Source: Balamuthia mandrillaris (lineage: Eukaryota > Discosea > Longamoebia > Balamuthiidae). Taken from it: 64,000 nucleotides of DNA. The notes below the pieces were generated by a model. That model did not search any database. It had not been told where the DNA came from and saw nothing but the letters and a program-made list of their open reading frames with translations. The stretch covers positions 1 to 64,000 of the forward strand of contig JAVKOQ010000014.1 of assembly GCA_031835245.1 (NCBI GenBank). The letters are read 5' to 3'. Shown here piece by piece: positions 25,606-38,800 of this stretch. Position 1 is the first letter of the stretch, and each line of letters starts with the position of its first letter. Made by a program: the position numbers and the translations under genes.

Positions 25606-26054
25606 ATGCAGCAAGATTGGGAGGTGGTAACATTCAAAAAGAAGAATCCTACAAAGGGAGCTGCTGGTGTTGAGCAGGCCCGACAAAGGGGTGCCGCTGT
25701 TGAAACCACAAAAAAATGTACCTGATTTTCACCCTCCCCTTTGCTATTTTTGCAAGAAAAATTTTTTTTCGCTAGCCACTCACTCTGTTTCTTACCTCCA
25801 TTAGTCAACGCTGGAGCTAATAAGCAGCGCCAAGCCGCCGTGGATGCTCGTAAGCTGGAGGCCACAAATGCTGTTGATGAAGATGGAGAAAAGCTAGCAC
25901 GTGCGTTGCCCCCTTTCTCTCACTTGGTTTGATTATGTAGCTTATCTGACTTTACCTCCCCCAGTCAAGAAAGTGTCTAGGGAACAGGCCATGGCCATCC
26001 AAAAAGCTCGGCAAGCCAAAGGCTGGACTCAAAAGGAACTTGGAACGGTAGCCT

Positions 26055-26118
<64 letters not shown>

Positions 26119-26313
26119 GCCACTCACACGCTTTTTATATTTGGATCAATGCAGAGAATTAACGAAAAGCCAACCGTGGTGAACGAGTATGAACAGGCCA
26201 AAGCCATTCCTAACAACCAAATTCTCTCCAAGATGGAGCGCCAGCTAGGAGTGAAGCTCAGAGGAAAGGACATTGGTGAGCCCCTTGTGAAGGGAGGTGG
26301 TCGGGGCAAGTAA
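25606..26313 (+). CDS. MBF1: Multiprotein-bridging factor 1
   Basis: Transcriptional co-activator that links bZIP and other factors to TBP, also present on stalled ribosomes. Exon 1 [20 protein letters not shown], then the N-terminal MBF1 domain with [13 protein letters not shown] and a [16 protein letters not shown] segment. After further introns comes the helix-turn-helix Cro/C1 domain [39 protein letters not shown], ending LVKGGGRGK. Four exons; the last intron contains a long (CT)n tract at about 26062-26118. The length of about 140 residues is typical. Confidence 0.96.
26062..26118 (+). repeat. (CT)n microsatellite in the last MBF1 intron
   Basis: About 57 bases of CT with two single-base interruptions (CG) at 26099 and 26119. 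Located 40 bases upstream of the last exon, in the place of the polypyrimidine tract. Confidence 0.93.
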
Positions 26314-26515
26314 ATTGTAATAGCGCGTTTTTGTTGTTTCTTTGCTTTGCTCTCTTTGCTGTGACAAACAAAAAAGCAGTGAGCAAATCTTTCATGTTCA
26401 TAGCATTTTTCCCGTTCATTGGCGCCTTTGTCTGTTTAGTGTTTACAATAAAACCCCAAAAGGGAGTTTAAACAAAAATTTGTCGCCCGAAGGAAAGATA
26501 AAAGGCTGCGTTACG

Positions 26516-27212
26516 TCAATAGCTGGAGGATGGTGCGCCAAAGAGGCCTTGATCTGCTGTTTTTGGTGGTGTGAAGCCAAGGAACTGGGTGGCGTTGTTA
26601 TTTCGGTCAGCAGAGGAGGGAGGAAGGGAGGGAGGGAGAGAGAGAACCTTTTGGAGGTTACTACGAATGCCAATACTGCAAAGAGCGTACAAAAACGCCA
26701 TGGAACACTCGTAATAGTCTTGACCGAGGAGGCCTCTATGACTGATACCTTGGATGAAGGAGAATGGCTCAAAGGGAAGGCGCGCCACCACTTTGCCACT
26801 AAAGTGAGAGTTGAGCATGCCAAAAAGGGAGATCATGGTCACCGCTACAGCGAACATGGACTTCATCTTGGCCATGTTCAGGTCGCGACTGGCCTCCTTC
26901 AGTGTCGCCTCATATCTATCCACCTTCCTCTCTTTGCTCTTTTTAATCTTGACGATGCCGCTTCCCACTACTTCCTTCTTCCTATCCACTGCGGCCAAAG
27001 GAAACAGATCATGTCAAGGTAAGCGGAGGGCACAAAAAACAAATAAAAAAACTTACTAAAAATGCGTGCGTACGTTTGCTTTGTGTTTGCTCCACCTTCT
27101 CCTTTAACCGCTTGTAGCTTTCTGTGCGATAGACAAGCACCCATGAAAGTGCCTCCGACAACAGCGCACTGACCAAAGAGGCAAAGATGATAGCCAGGCA
27201 GTCCTCCAACAT
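26516..27212 (-). CDS. TMCO1: TMCO1 ER calcium-load-activated channel / translocon subunit
   Basis: TMCO1 is an ER membrane protein of the Oxa1/EMC3 superfamily, part of a multipass translocon and proposed as a calcium leak channel. Exon 1 encodes MLEDCLAIIFASLVSALLSE and the signature LSWVLVYRTESYKRLKEKVE. Exon 2 starts in the coiled region (SKLDRKKEVV) and gives RDLNMAKMKSMFAV, the second helix, VVARLPFEPFSFIQGISHRG and the third helix FLYALCSIGIRSNLQK. A third exon ends FLGFTPPKTADQGLFGAPSS, equivalent to the glycine/proline tail of the animal protein. The join LQK/FLGF removes a purine-rich repeat (26588-26646). Three helices and length of about 180 residues fit the family. Confidence 0.95.
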
Positions 27213-27538
27213 TTCTCTTCTCTTCTCTCTTGCGCGCTCTCTCTGGCCCAAAAAATAAAGACTCCTCGTATTTGTCGACACGAAGTATGACAAAAAACCC
27301 CAAAACAAGGCCACAAAAAAAAAACGGAAGGAAGAAGAAAGGAAGGACAAAAGAAAGACCTCCAAGGACCACCAAGCCCACGGCCGCCGCTCTACCCATT
27401 TTGTAGTGCTGTTGTTGCAGCTTTGGTTTGTGGAACGGATTTTTGGTTGCTTGGGATTATTGAGAAGAAATAGCACGGTAGAAAAAAAAAACCGCTTGGC
27501 GTAGTGGTTTCATCACCGCTACTGAACAGTGAAACAAG
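27213..27538. promoter_or_regulatory. Divergent TMCO1/SCAI promoter region
   Basis: The 326 bases between two divergent start codons contain A-tracts and no recognisable gene. Reading frames on the minus strand here give hydrophobic peptides rich in Phe and Leu, caused by the A-tracts, and lack family resemblance. Regulatory function is inferred from layout only. Confidence 0.35.
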
Positions 27539-27656
27539 ATGGACCAAGAGCAACAAAAGATAGTTCAAGAGTACTTTTTGTTGGTCGAGAAGTCACAACA
27601 GCTATTCGCAGGGCTTCGGTAGATCTGATCTCCCTCGCTCCGCCTACTCTTCCGCT

Positions 27657-27687
<31 letters not shown>

Positions 27688-30164
27688 ACTAACAATGTAG
27701 CAACCACAGAGACCTTCCTCAGTTTGGAAAGCATTGGCAGCCCTATTTTCAACGGACCTTTGAAATATACACAAAGGTGCGCACAAGTGTTTTTTGTTGT
27801 GTTTACCGTTTCAGCCTTCTGTTGATTTCCCCTCTAACACACTTTAAAAACCAACAGCTATGGAAGTTCCAGCAGCAGCACAGGTAAGCTTGCTAGTCCA
27901 GTCACTAGAAACTTGTATCCACGCACGTTAACGCTAAGCTATTGTTCTTTTTGCCTTCTCTTGCTGACTGTTCAGAGCGATATTGGAGAACAAAGAAATA
28001 TATGGCCTTAAGAGATGGTACCATTCATCTTCAACATTATCTTGCTTATAGAGCATTGCTGACTTTGATCGCAGGGAGATCGGAGAGATAGCCTCCAAGA
28101 TAGGCCAGCTCTACTACCACTATTAGTACGAAACATTTTATAATTTGTTTACTTTGTGCTCGTTCCTTCCCTTATTCTCACCCATTCATTCTGCGTAGTC
28201 TGCGCACGAGCGAAACTAATTACATTGAGGAAGCCTATGTCTTTTATGAGGCTATTCGCCAGAGGGATTATTTCAAGAGTGTATTCGAGACAAAGAAGTA
28301 AGTTTGTTGAGCAGCCAATTTTGATTATGTACAAACTTGCTAACATTCATTTGCATGCCAGCTCGCTGTTGGTCGTGAAGAAACTGCGTTACTATGCTCG
28401 CTTTATTGTGGTTAGCTTGCTGCTGAATCGAAGGAAGTTGGTCAGTGCCTTAGTCGACGAATTACAAGTTCTGGTGGATGCCTATATCAAAACATTCAAA
28501 CCCGGCGATGCTGCTGCATGGAGGCTTGTTCTGCAAGAAATCAATTTGTTCCTCCAGGTTTGAGCCAACTCTTATTGAGGACAGAAATATCAATTGTCTC
28601 TATCCTTAACGTATACCTTTGTTTTTTGTGTCCAGGTGGATCGTCCCTTGGTACTATTGGATAAGAGCAAAGATGCTCCACCCATTTCCAATCGCCTAAA
28701 TCTTCCTCCTTCAACTCTTGAAGGCAAACCAAAATTACAAGAAGCTATTTTGGTTGGAAATTGTCAAAACCAAGTCAAATTCAGCGAGCTTACCCTTGAC
28801 ATGTTCCGCATCATGCAAGTACTTGAAAGAGAGCAAGGAATAGTCTCGAGGTTACCGGAACCTGAGGTGAGTATTTATCTATTTTCTGTCTCCACTCTTG
28901 GAAGTAAATTCTGCGTTTGACATCTCATTTCATGGCTAGGACTTGGAGGGATCAGCACATAGACCCGTTAACCCACACAAGTTCCTGTTATACAGGCCTT
29001 CTTTCTCGCAATTATATGTTTTCCTTTCAACAGCATTTAAGGTCTCGCTCCACTCCTTACATTCGACATTGTTGTATCTAACACGCCTTTTCCATACAGG
29101 AACTGAGCGACAATAATGTATTGCTGCTCTACCTTTCCGCTGATAGTCTCAGCGGCGATATCCACAATGATGAAAGCAAAGAGAAAGACAAAGATAAACA
29201 AGCACTCGGGGATGTAGTTTACCGGAAAGGAGGGCTAGCAATGAGCAGCACTGTCCTCTCCTCAAGCCCTGATTCTCTGGAAGAACCAGAACAAGCCCCA
29301 GAATCTCCGTATGGTTTATATCCGGAGGATCTTGTTCCTTTTACACGAAAGAAGATGTTTGTGATCGTCGAGAGTGGCAACAGCCTTGCTTTCAAGGCAA
29401 GCTAATCCATCCCTTCACATCAATTTCATATTTATGTCTTGCTGACACCAGTTCCATTCAGTCCATTCAAAACGTATTCGGAAAACCGTTCCTCTTTTTG
29501 CTTTCTCCCACAAGGCGCGAGTATGGAGGAGAGCAACGAGGTATGCACTATTTCTCCTTCAATTCCTGTGCTTTATTCCCAACATCTTTTATTTACTTCT
29601 GCCTTCCCGTCGTGGCAGGGAATCTGTTTACACTGTTCCTTAGTGCTCCCTTGAGCGCATTTTGCTTCATGGTTGGCAAAACGAGTGTGCCTCAAGATAC
29701 ATATGAGAAGTGCGAAAAATCACTGTCGAACTCATTCGAAGATGTTCACAAACTTCTGTGTAATTTTGAATCTATCCGTACGTTCTCCTCCCTCCTCCTC
29801 TGCAAAAGGCCCAGGCCGAAGAATATCCTGCTGATTTGTCTTCTTCCTCAATAGCACCCGCTTTCCACGATTTCATAGAGGAAGACTTTTTGCAATCTTT
29901 CATTCTTCGCTTCATATTCTGCTATTCCGTGCTGTACCTCCACAAAAGCTACCAATCCAAGGTTCTATTCTCTCTGTTAGCACTATTGCCTTTTTTCTTT
30001 CTTCATCTAATGTGGTTTTTGTTCAAACTAATTAGGCTGCTGAGAGCCTGCCCCAGTCCCACCCAATGCTCCCTATGGATTTCCTGTCCCATCCTGTCGT
30101 GCTTTCTATTGTCTATAAGCTGGCTTCTTTCTTGCAGGTGACTGATCAATTTGGACAGCCTTGA
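27539..30164 (+). CDS. SCAI: SCAI family protein (suppressor of cancer cell invasion)
   Basis: SCAI binds transcription regulators and repair factors in the animal nucleus; the family also occurs in plants and protists, where its role is unclear. Spliced signatures in order: GLRDLPQFGKHWQPYFQRTF, LWKFQQQHR, YGLKRWEIGEIASKIGQLYY, HYYLRTSETNYIEEAYVFYE, VVKKLRYYARFIVVSLLLNR, then QVKFSELTLDMFRIMQVLER, NPHKFLLYRPSFSQLYVFLS, DLVPFTRKKMFVIVESGNS, and near the end FLQSFILRFIFCYSVLYLHK. The last exon ends VTDQFGQP. At least 12 introns, one with (CT)n at 27657-27684. Coverage runs the full family length, about 560-600 residues. Confidence 0.95.
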
Positions 30165-30383
30165 GAGAACAAGCCCACAAAAACAGAGAACAGACCAGAC
30201 AAAAACAGAAAAGCTGAACCACAGATTACTTTGTGGCATGGTTATTTTTCAATTGTTTAAGAAACACTTTGAATACAAAAACAGTGGGAGGAAGGAAGCT
30301 TGCTTTACATGTTCTCTGCCCTTCTTCTCTACATATCACTGTTAACCTATGTACAGTTTGTAGCTTTGCCAGCAGGTCCTTTG

Positions 30384-30995
30384 TTAACTGGGCATTGATT
30401 CGAGAGGCCTTCGGTACCGTTTCATTTTAGCCTTTTCGATGATAAACTTGCCTTCCTTGTATTTCTCTTTCTCTTCAAATGCTTCTTCCTGTTGTTGAAC
30501 GAGGGAGAGGAGAGACACAAGTAAGACAAGGAGAACGAACTAAGAAAGACTACCGGGCTACAAAAACTAGAAAAAAGAGGAAAACGTGCACGAGGAGGAG
30601 AAGAAAATGGTAGAACATACGTATTTCCAACCGAGGGTACTATTGCACTCAATGCAATAAATGTCAGCAACGGTGTGCAAACCCGTTATTAAGATACGGT
30701 CCTCTTTTGGACCAGCAACCACGTTTACCCTATTGGTTTACTTTGGTCAGAGGGACCAAAGGTAAAACAAGGAAACTATATGCGTACACTGTGTTGAATA
30801 AATAGGCCCTGCCATGCCTGCCTTGAAAAGCCTACATAGAACGTTTGAGCTCAGCCCGAAGAAAATCAGCAACACCGACGGGCAAAAAGCGCATACCTTT
30901 GATATGATCTGGTCGTGTTGTGCCAAGTGGGAGTTGCATTTGTTGCACTTCCAAATATTATCCCCGGAAAGGTACTTTTTGAAAACCTTGCCCAT
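30384..30995 (-). CDS. YPEL: Yippee-like zinc-binding protein
   Basis: Small zinc-binding protein conserved through eukaryotes. Exon 1 is [20 protein letters not shown], with the first Cys pair and the [13 protein letters not shown] block. The following exons give [14 protein letters not shown], then [20 protein letters not shown] with [15 protein letters not shown] (second Cys pair), and [20 protein letters not shown]. Four exons. The stop I give (TTA complement at 30384-30386) adds a short basic tail [11 protein letters not shown] beyond the usual end. The two CxxC pairs needed for zinc are intact. In animals YPELs sit at the centrosome/nucleus and in the CTLH-E3 complex; location here is unknown. 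Confidence 0.95.
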
Positions 30996-31568
30996 GGTTT
31001 CCCTCTCTCTCCCGCTTCTTTGCCGCGGCAGCTCCACACACACGCACAAAAAAAGTGACCCTTTGTCCTTTGTTCTCCCCTTTTATTTATGTGGTTTGCG
31101 TGTGCCAGGAAATTTGGGCAAGGAACAACACTCGAGATTTCCTTCCAAACACTTTGGCGTTTGACCGTCGACACAAATGGGCGCTGACCGAAGAGGCGTG
31201 CGTGGTGTCATTGTGCCTCTATGCTAGAGGGGTCGTTGGGTGAGGGCATTTTTGTAAGGGGGAGCATGATTTTGCCTTTTGTGGTGTTAGTTTCGTCGAC
31301 TTTCCAACTGTAAGCCAAAGCCAGTCCGCACGGAAGCAGTGTGCCGCGCCCATTCTTCTGACCCACCCCAACAACAAAGGTATGGCTTTCTTTCCTTCTT
31401 TCTTACTTTCTTTCTTCAACTTCTTTGTACACTTCACATCTGGGAACACACAACCTTGACTTGATCGCACTCTTTTCTTTTGATCTCCACTGAGAGAGGC
31501 GCACCCCTTCGATTGAAGTCTTGCTGAGTGATTTTTTTTTTCTTTTATTTTTTTCGTGCTTCACAACC
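30996..31568. promoter_or_regulatory. Divergent YPEL/TRAP-gamma intergenic region
   Basis: About 570 bases between divergent starts. No protein family resemblance on either strand. Contains a C/T-rich tract at 31385-31430 and T-runs just before the TRAP-gamma start, plausible 5' UTR or promoter elements. Nothing more specific is visible. Confidence 0.35.
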
Positions 31569-32318
31569 ATGACAGGAAGGACCGATAAAATGTCTGCCAA
31601 GATCAAAGCCAAGAAAGAGGAGGACCCCTTCAGCGAGTTCAAAACTGATCGCCGTCCTTCCCCTGGTCAACTCTTTGTCTACTTGCCTTCTGCTATTGCC
31701 GTCACTCTTATCCCTCTTTGTATGCCTCTCTGCTTCCCTTTTTTCCACTTCACGCCCTAACCCCCCTTTTCTTTGTTTGGGGCACAGATCTTTACCACTC
31801 CATTTTTGGCATGGATCTCCAATCCTACGCTCCTCTCTTTGCTGTTGTGACCGCACTCAGCACCCTTTTTGTTACCATTGCCTACCACAATATCTCCTTC
31901 TGGTTGAAGACCAGGTTTGTAGCTAATTTTTGAGTGCTTCCCCCTGCTTCTCGTTTCTCTGACTCGATGGCGCTCGTATTAGGCTCTCCACTCAGCGTGA
32001 CAAGATCCTCACCAAGGGAAGCGTGACGGACAAGGTTAGCGACAAGAAGGTCGCCCTCGAGAACAAGAAGCAGAGCCAAGCCGCAGTCACTCATACCGAG
32101 TCCATGGCATTCTCCATCCTCTACAACAATGCCTTGTTCCTCTTCTCCGTCCTCGTTTTGGCCTTCATCGTTTTCAAGAACGCCTCTGCTCCTTAGTACG
32201 TTCTCTCTTGCCGCCTTTTTTTTTTCTTACGCTAACTTTTCCCCCTTGCAGCAACTACGTCTTCTCGATCGCTCTCTCTGCTGGTCTCCTGTCTTTTACC
32301 TCCTCTGCCTCTGTCTAA
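31569..32318 (+). CDS. SSR3: Translocon-associated protein gamma subunit
   Basis: TRAP-gamma is a four-helix ER protein that helps insert nascent chains at Sec61. The product runs MTGRTDKMSAKIKAKKEEDP, a first helix QLFVYLPSAIAVTLIPL, the family segment YLYHSIFGMDLQSYAPLFAV, a second helix with FVTIAYHNISFWLKTR, a basic cytosolic loop KILTKGSVTDKVSDKKVALE, then AFSILYNNALFLFSVLVLAF and the last helix NYVFSIALSAGLLSFTSSAS. Four exons. The ATG at 31590 is an alternative start. About 185 residues, the family's usual size. Confidence 0.93.
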
Positions 32319-32510
32319 GCTTGGGTGGCGAGAAAGTCTTCCCACTTTGCTACATTTGAACTTGCATCAAAAACTCAAACAACAAGAGCTTTTTTCCTTT
32401 CATCGCTGGAGGTGAGGCAACACATGCGGCTTTATTCACAGAGATAATAGGCTATGCCAGTAGAGGCCCTTCTTTTTCCTTCTCCTTGTTGGTGGTGGTC
32501 ACCCGATCTT

Positions 32511-33192
32511 TCAACTCAACGCCATGTTGGGAAGAAGAAGAAGCGGTGGCAGACAGTGCCAGGATCTGGCAGCTGTGCTACCGACAAACCAGCCATCAAG
32601 CGAGCCAGCTTGTTCGATGTCCTCTGCAGTATCCGCAGCAGCAGTACTAGCAGCAGCAATGGGGGTGGCGGTAGACTGCCTGGGGACAGTATCGCCCAAC
32701 AACTCGGCAAGCTCCTTTTCCAGCTCGTCCTCGTCGACGAGGGTGAGTTGGTCGTTGCCTTGGGTAAAGGCCTCGTCCACTTCTCGCTGGTCTGCAAAGA
32801 CCTCAGCCAGATCCTCCATCACGTCATCCACTGCCTCTGCTGTGAGTCCCTCTTTCTCTCTGATGGCTTTGATGGTGGCCACTCCTTCCTTGTACTGCTC
32901 CAAGATCTACAATGGTTATGCTTGCATTAGCAACCAGAGAACGAGAAGGAAGAGGATAGGTGATGATATGTACCTCTTTGTCGGTTTGTACTTGTTGGAT
33001 AGTCTCCAACATTTGGCGTAAGGTCTCGTAAGTCCCCATTCTCTTTTCCAACAGGCTTTGTAGTCGCTTCTTGCGACGCAGCTGAGCAAGTGCTTTGCTC
33101 TTTCCTAGATTATGCGGCGTCGCGTTTTTGTTGAGCTGAAGGGCCTGCTTCACGCACCTGCTCATTTTGACTGTGAGTTGTGAAAGAGAGAG

Positions 33193-33223
<31 letters not shown>

Positions 33224-34335
33224 ACAGAGAGAGGGAAGAGATGAACCCTTCTATTTCCTTGCTGAGACTTGCTTCCTGTTGTTCTATTGCGGCCATCGCT
33301 AGTTTCAACTGTACAATGCCCTTGTCTGCTTGGGTAATGCTCACGGCTTGGCTATGTTTTTGTTTCTGACTCGCGAACTTCACCGCCTGCACACATTTGT
33401 TTGGCAAGGTTTGTCAACAAAACACACACAAACAAAAAAAAAAGAAAAAAAAAGAAAAGAAAAGAACGAAGCAGGAAAAAGAAACACAACACAGGAGCGA
33501 GAGAACACCTTTTCGCCATTTGGCAGGACAAACAAGGATAGACGGTTGGTATGTTGTAGATAGGCACAAAGCAGCAAAACATTCTCTTGAGAGAGCGGCA
33601 AGTCTTCTTTTTGTTGCCTGTGAACCAATTCCTTCAGTGGCACGACATGATCTATAGCAAAACAACTGCTTGCATGGTGAGTATCCCAAAGACTTTCCGC
33701 GAGCTCCTTTTGTTTTGACAGAAAAAACAGTCAATCACGTTGGTTCTGATCTTTAACAGAAAAAAACAATAAATAAAAACATGATAACAAACCTGAAGGA
33801 GGCGTAGGCACACCAACTCCACTTGCGCTGTTTTGCTGGACCAACCCCACCGCAACGGGCCAAGTACCAGGCTGCCCATCCAAGCCAACCAACCCTGCCG
33901 CGTCATGAAATCTTCCTTTGTTACCATTTTTTTCTGAGCCATCAACTCTGCCTTCAACAACAGAAGACAGATGAGAGAGGAAGTTAGGCGGAACACAAAC
34001 TGGAGTGGAGGCAACCAACTCACCACTACTTGTTCCAAACTTTGGGGTACGACGTTGTTGCGCTTGAAGGCGCGTTTGACTTGATCCGTGCTAAAGACGA
34101 GTTGCTTGTGGTGCCGTAGGTAGGCGTAGAGCGCAGACTCCCAAAAATGTAACAGATCATCCCATGCCTCCTCATCGCTCTCCCTGGTGGAGGGGAGCGG
34201 GCCGAACATTTTGCGCATCCTGGCATCGTCGTGCCATCCTTCCAGACTGGAGAAAAAGGTGCTTGTCGTTGTGTCCTCTTCTCCTCCTTCTTTCTTTGCC
34301 GCCCGGCTGCTACCGGTTTGCTGTTGTGACTTCAT
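32511..34335 (-). CDS. CHMP7: CHMP7-like ESCRT-III protein
   Basis: CHMP7 recruits ESCRT-III to the nuclear envelope and combines a divergent N-terminal half with a Snf7 domain. Here the N-terminal exons give FFSSLEGWHDDARMRKMFGP, LVFSTDQVKRAFKRNNVVPQ and MVTKEDFMTRQGWLAWMGSL, the winged-helix-like region. Then come VKFASQKQKHSQAVSITQAD and the Snf7 core QALQLNKNATPHNLGKSKAL, RRKKRLQSLLEKRMGTYETL, with an acidic helix DEDELEKELAELLGD. Six or more exons; a (GA)n repeat fills an intron near 33181-33222. Two points are open: the start (34335, or an in-frame ATG at 34404), and the end, where an intron after SLDGWF may replace the last 20 or so residues shown here. Confidence 0.85.
33181..33222. 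repeat. (GA)n microsatellite in a CHMP7 intron
   Basis: About 42 bases of GA on the plus strand, CT on the coding strand, with one CG interruption near 33193. Lies in the intron just upstream of the exon that begins near MSRCVKQAL. Confidence 0.93.
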
Positions 34336-34548
34336 CTCTCTCTCTCTCTCTGACTTCTTTTCCCGCCTTTTTTCCCCGGCACATGATGACCTCAGCACGC
34401 TCACATCTAGTGATACATCTCTCTCCTATCCTCGCTCATCTCTTGGCGCTTCGTTGGAGAGAGAACCCCCCTGAGTAGGTTTTTATTTTTTTTTTTCAAA
34501 AACTTTTGGTGTTCTATAAGAGGCGGAAAGGCAACAACGCAAGAAAAA

Positions 34549-35775
34549 ATGGCAGGGAAGAAAAGCATATCATGGGATCTGACGGCAGAAACAGGGTGGA
34601 CATCGATTACACGCAAAGCAGGACGAGAGACGACTCGCCGGCACGAGCAGGAGCTCCTTCAATTCAGCGCTGAGGCGGACTGGGAGGACAGCCCTCTGCA
34701 ACATTTCAAGGAGGACCACAAAGATAGAAAACACATCATAAAAACTCCCAAATCCCAGAACAAAGGAAGATGGCTAAACAGCGCCCAGCTGGACTTGCTT
34801 CTGAACGATTTAGAGGGATGCAGCCCACGCGGACGAGAAGAGGCTAACGCGGAACCACCGCCTTCCGCTAAAGAAAACTGGAGAGCATCTGAGTCTCTCA
34901 ACGCCCTAGAAAGCCTCTTTGAAGGGATGCAACTTCCATACCAAGAAGAGCAAGGCGAGGAGATAATACCTTTCGCACCAGATCCTTCTTTGCAAGAGGC
35001 ATTGTACGACGATACCACGGAGGAGACCACTCGCCGGACCACTCCTGTATTCACCCCGCACGACTCGGCCAGCTCCTCCCCGTCTCCGGCCACAAGAGAC
35101 CCTCAGATGTGCCCTTCCAAAGAAGAAAATGGGGTGAGATACCCTCATCGAATTTACCCATATTGCCAGGAGGACAACCTTTCCCTGTCCTCCGCAAGAA
35201 AACTGTTGCCTTCCCTACAGCCATGGGAGGCTAAGATGGAAGAGATATGCGTAGGCCAGATGTTAGGCTCTGGCACGGTGGGTGTATCGTGGGTTGGAGT
35301 TTTGCGGAACAAGCAGGTTACCGTGAAGAAGGTTCACATGGACGCGAAGACACTGGAACCTGCTTTTAAGGAACAAGTCACCCAACTTGCATGTGAATTG
35401 AGGTACGCAACTTCTTCTTGTTTCAAACCGGTTATCGCAGACTGTAGAACTATTTACCAGTTTGCTTAATAAGTGTTCCTAACGAGTATCTTCCCTGCAG
35501 CACTCTGCACCATCCCCATATCGCACATTTCGAGAGTATATGTGTGGAACAAGAGGTTTGTTTGGCTTTGGAACACGTAGGAGGCATCAGCCTTCATGGG
35601 TACCTCCACAACCACGGCAACACCATCGAGTTGAACTTTCAGCTCAATGTGGCAAGGCATGTGAGCTCTGCTATGAGGTACCTTCACTCCCAAGGAGTGG
35701 TCCACGGTAACCTGAAACCCAGAAACGTTATCGTAAGGATCATTAGAATACGACCATTTTCTTCAAGTGTTGACA

Positions 35776-35806
<31 letters not shown>

Positions 35807-38800
35807 CTCTCGCTGCTGTTTGCTAGATTGACCGCAATCACACAGCCAAAGTGACGGACTTTGGGCTCAATATCGTACGTGCTGAGCTAGAGAAAAGGCA
35901 CCACAAAACCATGAAAACTTCTTCGCCTTACAGCGCGCCTGAAATACTTGCAGGTTTATCTTTTCTCTCCTTTCAATCGGACGTTTACAGGTAAGTGCTC
36001 ATACTACCGAGTGTTAGCTGTTCTGTTCTCTTATATCTGACTGGTAACAGTTTTGGGATCTTGCTATGGGAACTTTTCACTCGGGAGCATCCGTTTCACG
36101 ATGTATCTCCAGCTCGTCTGATCCGTGACATCGTAGATGAAGAAAAGAGACCAGACATTCCAGTGTGTCCTCTTGTTATCTCCCGGCTGATGCTAGCATG
36201 TTGGCAAGGTACCAGTTTTTTTTGTGTGTCCTATTCATCGCAATGGTTCATACCCTGTCTTCACACAACAGCTGATCCGTCAAAGCGACCATCCTTTGAA
36301 GCTATAGCACGTATTCTTTCGCAACCCAACGAAAAGATAGTGCAATATGATCCAATAAAAGTTGACGGTACACTCGCATACTGTTTACTTGTCGCTTTTT
36401 TTTAAGTGACCTCTTTTCGCCTTGTTAGCTGGTGGTGATAGCAAAATGGTATGCCCGCAGGCAGACTCTTCTGCTGTCAGCAACAAGGAAAATGAGGACG
36501 CGGGTGAAACTGCAAGGAGAAGGAAAGATCTCATTGCTCGGATATTCACCTTACTTTCAACCAAAGACATAAACGCCAAAATGAAATCTTTAGAAGCCAT
36601 CATCTCCATTGCTAATGACGGTAACTTCGTGTCCTCCTCCCTCTTTGTTCGGTCATTGTGCTAAAAGAGGTCCCTCATGTACTTAGAAAACAATGCAGCA
36701 GAACTGATAGAACAAGGTGTCGTGGAACAAATGTTTCAAATGGTACAAGACAGCAATCAAGGAGAAGAAGCCCTTGAAGTTATTACCAGGGGTATACGTA
36801 ACTTGCTAAAATGGGGTTAGTATTTCTCTAATTGTGGTCTGATTGTCTATCTTACAAACCTCTACTTAGAGAAAATGAAGGAATGGGTCATGCAAAACAA
36901 TGGATTGGCAACAATCCTATCCCTCCTTTACTATCCCGAAAAGAATCCTGCTTTACTTTTTGAAGCTACGAAAGCAGTCGCTCTCTTAGCTTCCACCTGT
37001 ACGCTGAGTCAACTTGTTTGCGTTTCTTCAACAACTGACATTCTCCGTCTTGCGCTAAAGACGAACGGAAGGAACTCATCGCTGAGGGTGGCGGAATAAG
37101 CTGCCTTGTTGACATGTTAAGCACAGAAAGCGAACTGGTTCAAACGCAGGCTGTAACAGCGCTCATCTCTTTGTTCGAATCAGAGAAAAACCAAATGGAA
37201 TTCTACAAAGCAAATGGCTTACCTTCTCTGCTACAACTCTTCCATTCAAACAACCTGGTGCTTCACATGAGGTTACTCAGCGCCTTGTCCACTTTAACAA
37301 ATAACGGTTAGTTGCTAACATCCTTGCCTTTCTTTATGAACTCTGTGTTCTTCTAACGTTGTTATTATGGTTCGTTATTGTGTTTTGTGTGAAACATGAA
37401 GACATTACGGCCGCCATAATAAAGAGAGCAGGTATATTTAAGTTCTATCCTGCTTTATTGCAGATGCAGAGCGTGGTTGTGAGAGTAGAAGCTTTGAAGA
37501 GTTTGATAACATTTGCTCAACGAGGTAACATTCCATATACTTTGCTTTTCGAGTATGATCTGATTATTTTACTTTTATTGCAATAGAGGACTTGTCCGTG
37601 AATCTCTACGAGCACGGCGTCGTAGCTGCTCTTCTGAAAATTTACACAGAAGGGGATCACTCCGAGGTGTTACTTCGTTGGGCGAGTCGTGCTCTTAAAT
37701 ATTTCAGGATTGATGGTTTGTACTACATTGGTAATTTGTTTCTGTTTTGAGTTGAGAGCCGATCCTTGTCCTTTCTTGCTGTAGAGGAACAAAGCAAAGC
37801 AGCGGAAGCTTTGGGTGGTGTTGCACCACTTCTGAAAGTACTACGATGTCCTTACAAATATGTGCGAATTCAAGTGCTGCTGTTTTTACGGTTTCTTTTG
37901 AAAAAAGGTCAGCAGTTACTAATATGTTTAACCACGTCACGAAAACCTTACGAAAGCTGTTTTTCTGAATATTTAAGCTGAATACCTACAAGACATGCTT
38001 CAGATCAACGGAGGATTGGCTACTCTTGTAGAGAAAATGGACCACCTATATGACGAAGTGAAAGACGAGGATGTAGTCAAAACAGAAGACGTTATGGAGG
38101 CCATTGGGGCTGGCCTATCGATCCTTTCCGATGCCTGCAGTGATGGTGATGGTAAATTTTCTCTTCTCTCGCTCTCTCTGTGGATAACAACTAAATGAAA
38201 ACAAATGCAAATGTATTCTCTGTTTGTCATGGAAGAATCCACGTTGTTGAAAGTTGGAGCATCGGGAGTATTACAGCTGATTGCAGAGCGAGAGCTGCTC
38301 AACACAACTCAATGGAACATACAAAGTTACTCCATCTTTGTTTATTCTCAGGTTAGTGGAGTGGAAGCTGGGCATGACATGATAGCAGCCACCGGACCCC
38401 GAGTGATAGCTCGTTTGCTTTCCCTTCTGAACGATGAAAACGAATCTATAGCGTTGTATTCCTTCACATGCATTGCCAATCTGTGTAGAATAGGTACTGG
38501 AATGCGCTATCACAAAAATAACGTATGTTTTGACTCACCATCGTCTGTTGCTATTTTGAACCAAATCTCTAAGGTTATGTTCGCGAGTATCTATACTCTG
38601 ACTTACAAGGAATGAAAACAATACTGGATTACCTGCATGATCCTAACCCTAGAATTGTGGAAAACCTGCTTGTTGCTGTTTCGTTTTTCATTCTGGATGG
38701 TATGGCGCTCTTGCCTCATGATTCTTTGGCTCACCTTTTTACGTACCCTATTAGAGGCCTCTCATGAAATAATTCTGGAGCATGCTGTAGACTCTATCGC